Both the position numbers and the translations under genes were made by a program. From an uncultured Holophagaceae bacterium (GTDB lineage: Bacteria > Acidobacteriota > Holophagae > Holophagales > Holophagaceae), in the NCBI GenBank assembly GCA_903927605.1, contig CAIYNT010000290.1, forward strand, positions 1 to 53,198: a DNA stretch of 53,198 nt, given 5' to 3'. Each line of letters opens with the position of its first letter. Position 1 is the stretch's first letter. The notes beneath the pieces were generated by a model that saw only the letters and a list, made by a program, of their open reading frames with translations, ran no database searches and was not told the origin of the DNA. This document shows, in pieces, positions 43,011 to 50,572 of this stretch.

Positions 43011-43277
43011 GGTCTGTTTTCAAAGTGGATGCGAGCCGCGACGGGTCCAGCCGCGTGATCCAGCAAGGATGAGGCCGCCGGGCGACGTGGTTCGTCGTTC
43101 AAGGCCGCAGACGCCGCTGGGCGCGCGGCTGGCCCCGTCCCGGAGGGCAAAGGGCGGCGCCGGGCGCGATACTGCGTCAAGCTCCTCCTCAATAGTGCCG
43201 CTATTGCCATCGTCGCTTTCCTGGTCTCGCTTGGGCGGCGCCCCTTGCGCGGCCACACCCCACTTTGAAAACAGACC
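43011..43277. mobile_element. 267-bp MITE with 18-bp perfect inverted ends and CTAG target duplication
   Basis: The ends GGTCTGTTTTCAAAGTGG (43011-43028) and its exact reverse complement (43260-43277) bound a 267-bp element flanked by CTAG on both sides (43007-43010 and 43278-43281). The ends resemble those of IS5-family elements (IS427/IS1031 groups). No transposase is inside, only low-complexity short frames, so it would need to be mobilised in trans. It sits precisely between two convergent genes whose stop codons both lie in the duplicated CTAG. Confidence 0.85.
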
Positions 43278-44021
43278 CTAGCTGTTTCTCGCCTCGGCCA
43301 CCAGGTTCTCGATGCGAGTTCGGACTTCCTTCATGAGAGCGTCGCGATCCGGGAAACCGGAGGGATGCACGGGCTCTCCCAGGATGACGGTGTAGCGTCC
43401 AGGGCGGATCCTGAGACTTCCGGAGGCCAGCACATGGAAGCCCCCCACGGTGGCCATGGGGACGATGGGCACGTCGGCCTCCAGGGCCAGGGCGAAACCA
43501 CCCTTTTTGAAAGGGAGCATCTGGCCGGTCCGGCTGCGCGTGCCTTCGGGGAAGATCACCACGTTCTTGCCGCCCCGGATCTGCTGGGCTGCGTCGTGGA
43601 TGCTGCGGATGGCGCGTTCCCGGTCGCCGCGGTCGATGAAGATGACCCCTGCGGCCCAGGCTGCCCAGCCGATGAAGGGCACGTACTGGAGTTCCTTCTT
43701 GGCGATGTAGACAGCAGGCACGGGCAGAGCGGCCACCAAGATGGGCGGATCCATCTGGCTTTCGTGGTTCGACATGAAGATCACGGGCTGTCGGCCCTCG
43801 CGGATGGCCTCCGGCAACTTTTCCCAACCCAGCAAGGTGAAAGGGACGTGGCAGAACCAGGCCATGCCCCGGGCAAACAGGGGGCCCATGGTGAAGAAGG
43901 CACGGCGCCGGCCGAGGACGGGTACGGCCAAAAGGATCGCAACCACGGTCAGAGGCACTGTCGCCAGCGCCCAGACCGCCATCACAATCCCGCCGAACCC
44001 CGTGTCTCGCCAGTTGGCCAC
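43278..44021 (-). CDS. plsC: 1-acyl-sn-glycerol-3-phosphate acyltransferase
   Basis: A 247-residue integral or peripheral membrane acyltransferase that makes phosphatidic acid. It has an N-terminal hydrophobic stretch (about 10-35), the HX4D motif NHESQMDPPI, and FPEGTRSRTG. It starts with GTG, preceded by GGGGAGGCGCT. Its TAG stop is provided by the CTAG at the right end of the MITE. A small ORF begins 45 bp from its start in the opposite direction. Confidence 0.92.
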   Translation of the reverse strand: MANWRDTGFGGIVMAVWALATVPLTVVAILLAVPVLGRRRAFFTMGPLFARGMAWFCHVPFTLLGWEKLPEAIREGRQPVIFMSNHESQMDPPILVAALPVPAVYIAKKELQYVPFIGWAAWAAGVIFIDRGDRERAIRSIHDAAQQIRGGKNVVIFPEGTRSRTGQMLPFKKGGFALALEADVPIVPMATVGGFHVLASGSLRIRPGRYTVILGEPVHPSGFPDRDALMKEVRTRIENLVAEARNS

Positions 44022-44066
44022 AGCGCCTCCCCGTGTTATCTAAACTATCAGTTGTGGAGGTCTTCC

Positions 44067-44285
44067 GTGGGCATCACCGAGCAGATCCTGGCCGATCACG
44101 CAGCGCGCAAAGACAAGGACGGCATTTCCTGGTTCACGGTGGATGATCTGAAGCGGTTGGGCCTTCATGATCGTCTGTTCACCATCATGCAGACCGTCCA
44201 GCACACACTGCGGCTGCGGAAGGCCCACCAGGTGGTGGAAAGCGAGGGCTGCACCGATCGCTGGAGCTTGCAGGACACCCACTGA
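44067..44285 (+). CDS. Small hypothetical protein
   Basis: A 72-residue frame starting at a GTG with GGAGG six bases upstream, reading GITEQILADHAARKDKDGISWFTVDDLKRLGLHDRLFTIM and ending DRWSLQDTH. It looks like a small helical protein. The good ribosome site and ordinary composition support it as a real gene. No family is recognised. It is convergent with yidD, which ends 12 bp beyond it. Confidence 0.6.
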   Translation: MGITEQILADHAARKDKDGISWFTVDDLKRLGLHDRLFTIMQTVQHTLRLRKAHQVVESEGCTDRWSLQDTH

Positions 44286-44297
44286 CCGACAGCCACA

Positions 44298-44615
44298 CTA
44301 GGGTACAGGGTCGATCCCGCCATTGGTCAGAGGTGAGCACCGGAGCAGGCGCCAGGTGGTGAGCAGACCGCCGCGCAGCGTGCCGTACTTCTGGATGGAG
44401 GCCAGCCCGTAATGGCTGCAGGTGGGGGTGAATTTGCACTGGGTGGGCAGGTGGCTCGACAGGGTCGCCTGGTAGACCCGGATGGTTCCACGGCAGATCC
44501 AGGCGGTGGGTTGGAAGCGGACGGGCAGGAAGGATTCCAGGACCAGGAAGATCCCGATGGCCGAATAGGGGTGGGCCAGCAGCCAGTCCACGGACCTAAG
44601 CCTTGGCCGCGTCAC
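44298..44615 (-). CDS. yidD: Membrane protein insertion efficiency factor YidD
   Basis: A 105-residue YidD-family protein thought to help YidC-dependent insertion. The Cys-rich core CKFTPTCSHY and the terminal LLRCSPLTNGGIDPVP match the family. It has about 20 extra hydrophobic N-terminal residues compared with the commonest forms. The GTG at 44615 overlaps the ispG stop by 20 bases and has AAGG six bases upstream; GTG 44591 is an alternative. Normally yidD lies between rnpA and yidC; here it follows ispG. Confidence 0.85.
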   Translation of the reverse strand: MTRPRLRSVDWLLAHPYSAIGIFLVLESFLPVRFQPTAWICRGTIRVYQATLSSHLPTQCKFTPTCSHYGLASIQKYGTLRGGLLTTWRLLRCSPLTNGGIDPVP

Positions 44616-45702
44616 TCTCGGCCTTCACTTTCCGGGCCTCCTCCAGGAAGGCGGGGACCAGGTCCTCTTCCTTCACCTTGCGGATGAGCTCACCCTTCCG
44701 GTAGATGAGCCCTTCGCCCGCACCGCCGGCCACGCCGAGGTCCGCATCCTTGGCCTCGCCGGGGCCGTTCACCACGCAGCCCATGACGGCGTAGGTGATG
44801 TTCTCGTGGTTGATTAGCTTGAGGCCTTCCTCGATTTCGTTGGCCACGCGGTTGAGGTCGATCTGCACCCGGCCGCAGCTGGGGCAGCTCACCATGCGGA
44901 AGCCGCCGGTGCGCAGCGCCAGGGAGCGCAGCAGCTCGTGGCCCACGCGGCACTCGTCTTCGCCATCGCCGGTGAGGGAGACGCGGATGGTGTCGCCCAG
45001 ACCCTCGGCCAGCAGGATGCCCATGCCCACACTGGAGCGGATGGTGCCACCGAAGGGTGTGCCCGCTTCGGTGATGCCCAGGTGGAAGGGGTAGTCCACC
45101 TGCCTGGCCAGCAGACGGTAGGCCTGCACAGTGCGGATCACATCGCTGGCCTTGAGGCTGATCTTGATGTCGCGGAAGCCCTCGCGCTCCAGCACGTCGA
45201 TGTGGCGCAGGGCACTTTCCACCATGGCCTCGGGCGTGGCGGTGCCGAACTTCTCCAGGAGGTCCTTCTCGAGGCTGCCGCCATTGACGCCGATTCGGAT
45301 CGGGATGCCCTTGGATCCGGCCTTGTCCACGACGGCCTTGACGCGATCCTGGCCGCCGATGTTGCCGGGATTGATGCGCAGGCAGGCCGCGCCACCGTCT
45401 GCGGCCACCAGGGCCAGGCGGTAATCGAAGTGGATGTCGGCCACCACGGGGATGGGGCTCCGGTCGCAGATCTCGTGGAAGACTTCCCCTGCCTTCTTGG
45501 TGGGCACGCTCACCCGGACGATCTCACAGCCGGCGTTGGCATAGGCGTAGATCTGGTTGACCGTAGCCTCCACATCCCGCGAATCCGTCTTGGTCATGCT
45601 CTGCACCGAGATGGGCGCGTCTCCGCCCACCGGGACATTGCCTATCAGGATCCGGCGGGTGCGGCGGCGAGGTGCGAGGGGTTGGATTTCCTGGTCGGAC
45701 AT
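44596..45702 (-). CDS. ispG: 4-hydroxy-3-methylbut-2-en-1-yl diphosphate synthase
   Basis: A 368-residue [4Fe-4S] enzyme of the MEP pathway for isoprenoid precursors. The N-terminal TIM-barrel half has VSVPTKKAGEVF, ADIHFDYRLAL and LRINPGNIG. The C-terminal domain has the cluster ligands CPSC (C273, C276) and C309 in GCVVNGPGE, with the catalytic Glu 316. The length is normal for the bacterial single-piece form. The yidD gene follows with overlap. It shows that this genome makes isoprenoids by the MEP route even though HMG-CoA reductase is also encoded. Confidence 0.96.
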   Translation of the reverse strand: MSDQEIQPLAPRRRTRRILIGNVPVGGDAPISVQSMTKTDSRDVEATVNQIYAYANAGCEIVRVSVPTKKAGEVFHEICDRSPIPVVADIHFDYRLALVAADGGAACLRINPGNIGGQDRVKAVVDKAGSKGIPIRIGVNGGSLEKDLLEKFGTATPEAMVESALRHIDVLEREGFRDIKISLKASDVIRTVQAYRLLARQVDYPFHLGITEAGTPFGGTIRSSVGMGILLAEGLGDTIRVSLTGDGEDECRVGHELLRSLALRTGGFRMVSCPSCGRVQIDLNRVANEIEEGLKLINHENITYAVMGCVVNGPGEAKDADLGVAGGAGEGLIYRKGELIRKVKEEDLVPAFLEEARKVKAESDAAKA

Positions 45703-45756
45703 GGGGCCTCGATCAATAGCTCCAGTGTACCCCTGTCAAGACTTCCAAGTACGCAG

Positions 45757-45781
45757 AAGCGCGGCTCGGGGAGCCGCGCTT
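45757..45781 (-). terminator. Hairpin after flgE
   Basis: AAGCGCGGCTC-GGG-GAGCCGCGCTT is a perfect 11-bp stem with a three-base loop, in the gap between the flgE stop (45802) and the ispG start. There is no T-run on either strand, so termination may depend on Rho or be partial. It ends the flagellar gene run. Confidence 0.55.
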
Positions 45782-45801
45782 GATGGAGAAATTGGATGCG
45801 A

Positions 45802-47061
45802 CTACTGCTTGAGGTTGAGAGTGACCTGCAGGAGTTGGTCCGTGGTGGTGATGATCTTCGAGTTCGCCTCGTAGCCGCGCTGATTGAGGATCATGTTGGT
45901 GAATTCGGTGGCCACGTCCACGTTGGAAAGCTCCAGGTTCCCCCCGAGGATACTCCCCCGTCCCCCCTGGGTGGCAGCGCCGATGGAGGGTGACCCGGAG
46001 GACAGGGTCTGGGTCCATTCGCTGTTCCCGGACTGGGCTAGGCCGTTGACGTTGTTGAAGGTGGAAACAGCCATCTGGGCGAGCTCGACGACTTGGCCAT
46101 TGGTGAAGGTGCCGCTGATGATGCCGTTGTTGTCCACGGAAAGGGCCTGGAGGGTACCGGCGGCGTACCCGTCCGCGGAGCTGGCATTGGTGGCGCTGGT
46201 GGCGGAGTACTGGGTGATGTTGTTTGCCATGCTGAGGGAGATGGGTTGATTGGCGGCGCTGCCATTGGCCCAGGTGACAGTCAGGCCCGGGTTGTTCGCG
46301 GCAGTGGCGGCCGCACCGTTTACGGTCGTGAGGTTGCCAGAGGAGTCAAAGCTGATGGTCCCGGTGGGGTGGGCTCCGCCGAGGGTGGCTCCGGGCCCGG
46401 CGACCGCATAGGTCCAGGTATTGGGATTTGCGGCGGTGCTGACATTGGTGTAGGTCACCGTCAGGTTCTGAGAATTGCCCAGGCTGTCGAAGACCTGGAT
46501 GGGGGCGGTGAAGGTGTCGCCCAGGGCCGCCGAGGAATTCAGGTTGGTGCCCATGGTGATGGTCTTGGTCTGCTGCGCCGGAGAGGTGGTGCCCGAGCTG
46601 ATCTGGATGGGGGCCGCCGTGGCGGAGGGCAGGTTCGTGACCGGGTCGATTGCATAGCCCAGGACGTTCGATCCATCACCGGCAACCAGGTAGCCATTCT
46701 GGTTCTGGGAGAAGCTGCCATTCCGGGTGTAGACCTGCAGGCCAGAGACCGTCCTAAGGGTGAAGAATCCGTTCCCCTGGATGGCCATGTTGAGGGCGCT
46801 GCTGGTGGACTGGAAGGAGGACTGGGCGAAATTCTGGGACACGCCGCTCACCATGGAGCCCAGGCCGAACTGGATGGGATTGCCGTTCCCGGCCATCGAC
46901 ACACCGGCAAGGCTCGAATTGAAAATGTCGCTGAACGAGGCGCTGGACTCCTTGAACCCGACAGTGTTGATGTTCGACAGGTTGTTGCCTACCACGTTCA
47001 AGGCATTGGCGTTGGTGGCCAGGCCGGAGAGGCCGGAATAGAAGGCGGAATAGAGGCTCAT
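45802..47061 (-). CDS. flgE: Flagellar hook protein FlgE
   Basis: A 419-residue hook protein. The N-terminal SLYSAFYSGLSGLATNANALNVVGNNLSNINTVGFK and the C-terminal LELSNVDVATEFTNMILNQRGYEANSKIITTTDQLLQV are the conserved D0 helices. The middle is Ser/Thr/Asn/Ala-rich, as is usual. It lies after flgD on the same strand with an 18-bp gap. It is the last flagellar gene in the window before a hairpin. Confidence 0.96.
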   Translation of the reverse strand: MSLYSAFYSGLSGLATNANALNVVGNNLSNINTVGFKESSASFSDIFNSSLAGVSMAGNGNPIQFGLGSMVSGVSQNFAQSSFQSTSSALNMAIQGNGFFTLRTVSGLQVYTRNGSFSQNQNGYLVAGDGSNVLGYAIDPVTNLPSATAAPIQISSGTTSPAQQTKTITMGTNLNSSAALGDTFTAPIQVFDSLGNSQNLTVTYTNVSTAANPNTWTYAVAGPGATLGGAHPTGTISFDSSGNLTTVNGAAATAANNPGLTVTWANGSAANQPISLSMANNITQYSATSATNASSADGYAAGTLQALSVDNNGIISGTFTNGQVVELAQMAVSTFNNVNGLAQSGNSEWTQTLSSGSPSIGAATQGGRGSILGGNLELSNVDVATEFTNMILNQRGYEANSKIITTTDQLLQVTLNLKQ

Positions 47062-47079
47062 GATGGCTCCTTGATGGGA

Positions 47080-47748
47080 TCAGGCGTTGATGGCGAGAAC
47101 ATCGGTGAGGGCATAGGTGCTGCTTCCCGCAGAGAGGTTGACGGCACCGTTCTGGACGCTCACACCGGACACCTTCACACCCACGCTGCTGGTGTAGGCG
47201 GTCTGGGCACCATTAGCGCCCGTGGCGCTCACGCTCACCTGGTAGGTCCCATCGGGCAGCTGATTCCCGTTGGCGTCCTTTCCATTCCAGGTCAAGGTGT
47301 TCGAGCCTGCGTTCAGGTGTCCCTGGGGCAGGAGGGAGACAGCCTGGCCACTGGCGTTCTTCACGGTCAGCGTCACGTTGGCCGGAGAACTCAGGTTGAG
47401 TTTCATGCTGGCCGAGCCTGAACTGAGGTTGAACTGGGAGCCGCTGACTTCCACGGTCTTGCCGATCAGCGCGGCGGCCTGGGTCTGGGACAAGCCGGTC
47501 ATCGAGGACTGCAGCCCCTGCAGCAGCGTGTTGGTCTGCTGGGCCTGCTCAAGGGTGGAGAGGCTGGTCATCTGCTGGACCATGGCGCTCGGATCCTGTG
47601 AGGAAGAGGAGGTCGGATCCTGGTTTTTCAGCTGAGCCACGAGCAGCTGAAGGAAGCCATTCTTGTCGATGGTGTTGCTCGGGGTGGTGGGGGCAGTACC
47701 ACTGGTGGTGGCCGTGGTTGCCGCGGCATTGATCATTCCGGTCTGCAT
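47080..47748 (-). CDS. flgD: Flagellar hook assembly (scaffold/capping) protein FlgD
   Basis: A 222-residue FlgD, which caps the growing hook. The N-terminal NGFLQLLVAQLKNQDPTSSSSQDPSAMVQQMTSLSTLEQ block is diagnostic. The C-terminal part has the FlgD Ig-like domain (LTWNGKDANGNQLPDGTYQVSVSA). GGAGG is a few bases before the ATG. It follows fliK by about 40 bases and precedes flgE in the flagellar operon. Confidence 0.95.
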   Translation of the reverse strand: MQTGMINAAATTATTSGTAPTTPSNTIDKNGFLQLLVAQLKNQDPTSSSSQDPSAMVQQMTSLSTLEQAQQTNTLLQGLQSSMTGLSQTQAAALIGKTVEVSGSQFNLSSGSASMKLNLSSPANVTLTVKNASGQAVSLLPQGHLNAGSNTLTWNGKDANGNQLPDGTYQVSVSATGANGAQTAYTSSVGVKVSGVSVQNGAVNLSAGSSTYALTDVLAINA

Positions 47749-47788
47749 TGGGACCTCCAGGGATGAGCTAGAACAGGAACTGTGCCGA

Positions 47789-49453
47789 TCAGGCGTAGAG
47801 CTCGACGTGGTGCGGATTCAAGATGGCTATCGAAGGGGCTGCAGGTGCTTCTTGCCGGGCCAGGGACGGGTCCGAAGCAGAGGACTCGCGGAAGGCGGGT
47901 GTGGAAGGCGCCTCCTGGAAGGGACGTTGCCCCTGCTGAAGATCGAAACTGCCCAGTTGGAGACCCTGCTCTTTAAGAGACAGCTCCAGGTGCGGCCGAC
48001 CCTCCTGTACGGCCTGCACCGAGCCAGGCTCCGTGATCCACAGACGGGCGTGCACCTCGTTACCCACCACTTTGAGATGGATGGTCACCTGACCCAGGGA
48101 GTCGGGATGGAGCTGCAGCTGTGCTTCCTGAACGCCGCCCTTCAGCATCCAGCGCAGGCCGCCTTCCACTTGGACCACCGCTGCCGAGGGCTGGGCTGCC
48201 GGAGCCGGGAGGGCAACCGGGGGAGGCGCCGTGGCGGTCTCTGCGGCTCGAGGAAGGATGCCCGCCACAGCCACGGCTGAACCATCCGTCGCGTGAAGAA
48301 CCGGTGGTTGGGGCAGCGTGGATGGCTTCACCGCCAGAGCCTCGGGTGCCGGTGTTGTGGCATCCAGGCTGATGACGGACGGGCCCATGGGCTTGCCGCT
48401 TTCCGTGAGGTTTTGTAACGCAGCATCCGAGGGCATGGTGCCTGTCAGGGGTTTGGCTCGCGCCTCGGCCGGACCCGCGGTTGGGACTTGAACCTCCGCG
48501 GTTCTGGTCAGTTTCATCGCTGGTGTTGCCTCTGTGCTTGGCACCTCGCCGGAAGGGGCGGTTCGTTCCGAATTGGAGGCCTCCTTTGCTCGGGATGCCA
48601 ATTCGGCAATGACTGCCTGGATAGATGCCTGGGACTTGAGGTGGACAGAATCATTGGTGGATGTGATCAGGGGATCGGCCTGTTGGGGAACCGGCGGAGT
48701 CTGGCCCTGGTCTGAATGCTCAGTCTTGGCGAGGAGGTTTTCGGAAGACGGAACAACTCCTGGTTCCGCTGGTTCGTCAGTCCCGGAGGGAGGCAGGGTA
48801 TCCAGCTGAGGTGGATTCGCAGGGAGAGGTGTGGTCATCGGATGGTCGGACAGCACTCCGGCGGGTTGGGTCGCGGGGGTCCCTGCGCTCAGTTGTTGTT
48901 CTGGGGCCATAGGCATTGCGGCAGGCACGGCTGGCAGGGGAGAAGGGGCATCTTCAATCGGGGCCTTCACTGGAATCGCACTAGCTGGCAGGAGTGATGA
49001 CATGACGGCGGCCGAGGCAGAGGAGCCAGCGCCGGAAGCTGCGCCCGAGGTGGGTGCGGCTTCGGACCTGGCAGGGTCCACCTTGGTGTTCAGGGGGGCC
49101 TTCTTGGCGTCCTTGGGATCCACAGCCGGATTCGGGCTCGCGGCTTTGGGATCCTTAGGCTCAGCGTCGTTACCCGGCCCCTCGGCTTTGGGGACTGGAT
49201 CAGCTTGTGGGGTCGACGCCTGGGGAGCCGCACTGGTCTGGGTCTTGGGCCGCGGGGATGAGGCGTTCTTGTCCAGCCGGGCCGGGCGGGTCTGGGCCGG
49301 TTCGGGCGCCTTGGCGGCCGTCGGAGCCTGGGTGAAGTGCGCCATCAGGCTGGCGAATTGACCATCGGAGGCATCCGGGCCCTTGGTCTCGGGTCGCTCC
49401 ACGAGGGAACGATCAGCGACAGCCTGAATGGCAGGCGGACTTGCAGACGCCAT
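47789..49453 (-). CDS. fliK: Flagellar hook-length control protein FliK
   Basis: About 554 residues; most is Pro/Ala/Thr-rich and poorly conserved, as in FliK. The C-terminal domain (around 430-530) has LQLHPDSLGQVTIHLKVVGNEVHARLW and VQEGRPHLELSLKEQGLQLGSFDL, the family's Flg_hook signature. I chose ATG 49453 because GAGG lies just upstream; an in-frame ATG at 49492 is the alternative. FliK measures hook length and switches export substrate. It lies between the motE-like gene and flgD. Confidence 0.9.
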   Translation of the reverse strand: MASASPPAIQAVADRSLVERPETKGPDASDGQFASLMAHFTQAPTAAKAPEPAQTRPARLDKNASSPRPKTQTSAAPQASTPQADPVPKAEGPGNDAEPKDPKAASPNPAVDPKDAKKAPLNTKVDPARSEAAPTSGAASGAGSSASAAVMSSLLPASAIPVKAPIEDAPSPLPAVPAAMPMAPEQQLSAGTPATQPAGVLSDHPMTTPLPANPPQLDTLPPSGTDEPAEPGVVPSSENLLAKTEHSDQGQTPPVPQQADPLITSTNDSVHLKSQASIQAVIAELASRAKEASNSERTAPSGEVPSTEATPAMKLTRTAEVQVPTAGPAEARAKPLTGTMPSDAALQNLTESGKPMGPSVISLDATTPAPEALAVKPSTLPQPPVLHATDGSAVAVAGILPRAAETATAPPPVALPAPAAQPSAAVVQVEGGLRWMLKGGVQEAQLQLHPDSLGQVTIHLKVVGNEVHARLWITEPGSVQAVQEGRPHLELSLKEQGLQLGSFDLQQGQRPFQEAPSTPAFRESSASDPSLARQEAPAAPSIAILNPHHVELYA

Positions 49454-49561
49454 GGGAACCTCAGAGACCGGATCATCCGGGTGAGGTTCCATCGCCAGGA
49501 CCGTGCCGGGGTCATTGGGCAGAAAGTCGCTATCGAGTCCCGTGGCTCTGGCGACTTGGCT

Positions 49562-50107
49562 TCAGGCAGCAGGGTCCTTGGGCCGGCTCATGCCTACGCG
49601 CTCTGAGAGGCGCCCGGCGAGCTTGGCATCCAACGGGGCAAGCTGGTCCATCAGCTTGCCGGCCTTCTTCGGGGCCATTCCCGCCAGCAGGGCCACGGCG
49701 ACTTCCATGTTCTGCCCGGCCAACTCCTTCATGGCCTGAGCGCCGGCCGTCGGATCCATGGCCTCGTAGGTACGGATGATCTGAGGGTCGATGGCAGGCC
49801 GGACCTTCAGATTTTCCACCTTGGCCAGGGCCTCCTGGACCGCCCTCTCCCGCACCGCGAGGTCACCGCGGTCCTTGTCGAGCGTGGCCTGAAGGGTGTT
49901 CAGCCGCTGCTCCAACTGACGCAGGTCGGCCTCTTTCTGGGCGAGGGCCTTCTCTCGATTCTGGAGTTGGGAGGCCAACTCTGAGACTTTGACGCCTTCG
50001 GCAGCGGCAGCCTTGTTCTCGCCCTTCGGTTCCTGGGCGGAGAGCCAGAGCACGCCCGCAGAAAGGGCGATGGGTGCCGAGATCCAAAGCAGGTAGCGGG
50101 CGTTCAT
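49562..50107 (-). CDS. MotE-like flagellar protein
   Basis: A 181-residue protein with an N-terminal membrane helix (YLLWISAPIALSAGVLWLSA), a long coiled coil (about 40-100, QNREKALAQKEADLRQLEQRL...) and a C-terminal MgtE_N/FliG-like helical domain with YEAMDPTAGAQAMKELAGQN and LLAGMAPKKAGKLMDQL. This is the layout of MotE (the motility-associated MgtE-N protein). It sits between fliJ and fliK, as in several flagellar operons. It is probably a chaperone or stator-related protein. Confidence 0.8.
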   Translation of the reverse strand: MNARYLLWISAPIALSAGVLWLSAQEPKGENKAAAAEGVKVSELASQLQNREKALAQKEADLRQLEQRLNTLQATLDKDRGDLAVRERAVQEALAKVENLKVRPAIDPQIIRTYEAMDPTAGAQAMKELAGQNMEVAVALLAGMAPKKAGKLMDQLAPLDAKLAGRLSERVGMSRPKDPAA

Positions 50108-50122
50108 GTGGACTCCTGGTTT

Positions 50123-50572
50123 CTAGGCGCTCCGACGATGGTGGCGAAGGATAGCCAGTTCATCCATCTCCAAGGCTTCGCGGAGTTGTTGCTCCTTCGC
50201 GTGCTGGAGGGCCCGGCGTTCCTTGAGGCGGACGAGCATGAGGTGGTCCCGATGAGCGAGGACCAGGGCCTCCCGTGCTGCGGCAACCTGGGCAGAGGCC
50301 ACACGCAGGCGCTCGTATCCCTCGATCTGGCGGCGGTCGAGCACCACCAGGTAACGTTCTCCGGCGCGCCAGAGGTCCAGGTCGAGGGTTTGTCCCGTGG
50401 CGAGTCGGCGCGATTCAAAAATGGCGCTGCGTTGGGTGGCCAGGGACTCGAGGTAGACCCTGACGTCGCGCTCGGCCTGGAAAGCCCGGGCCAGGGCGCG
50501 TTCCGCCTCGCGCTCCAGGGCCTCCCGCACCTTGCGCAGGGGCTCGAGGCGGAACCGGAAACGGGCGGCCAT
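50123..50572 (-). CDS. fliJ: Flagellar export protein FliJ
   Basis: A 149-residue, highly charged, entirely coiled-coil protein with the FliJ start RFRFRLEPLRKVREALEREAE. It is part of the flagellar type III export ATPase complex with FliH and FliI. The ATG overlaps the fliI stop (ATGA/TGATG), a typical fliI-fliJ arrangement. The assignment is by size, coiled-coil pattern and position. Confidence 0.88.
   Translation of the reverse strand: MAARFRFRLEPLRKVREALEREAERALARAFQAERDVRVYLESLATQRSAIFESRRLATGQTLDLDLWRAGERYLVVLDRRQIEGYERLRVASAQVAAAREALVLAHRDHLMLVRLKERRALQHAKEQQLREALEMDELAILRHHRRSA

Noticed and set aside
43007..43258. Open reading frames of about 70-83 codons inside the 267-bp element
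   Set aside because: They are GC-skewed frames within a MITE, bounded by its inverted ends, without ribosome sites or any known domain.
45757..45781. Strong intrinsic terminator after flgE
   Set aside because: The stem is perfect but no T-run follows on either strand, so it is listed only as a probable hairpin with modest confidence.
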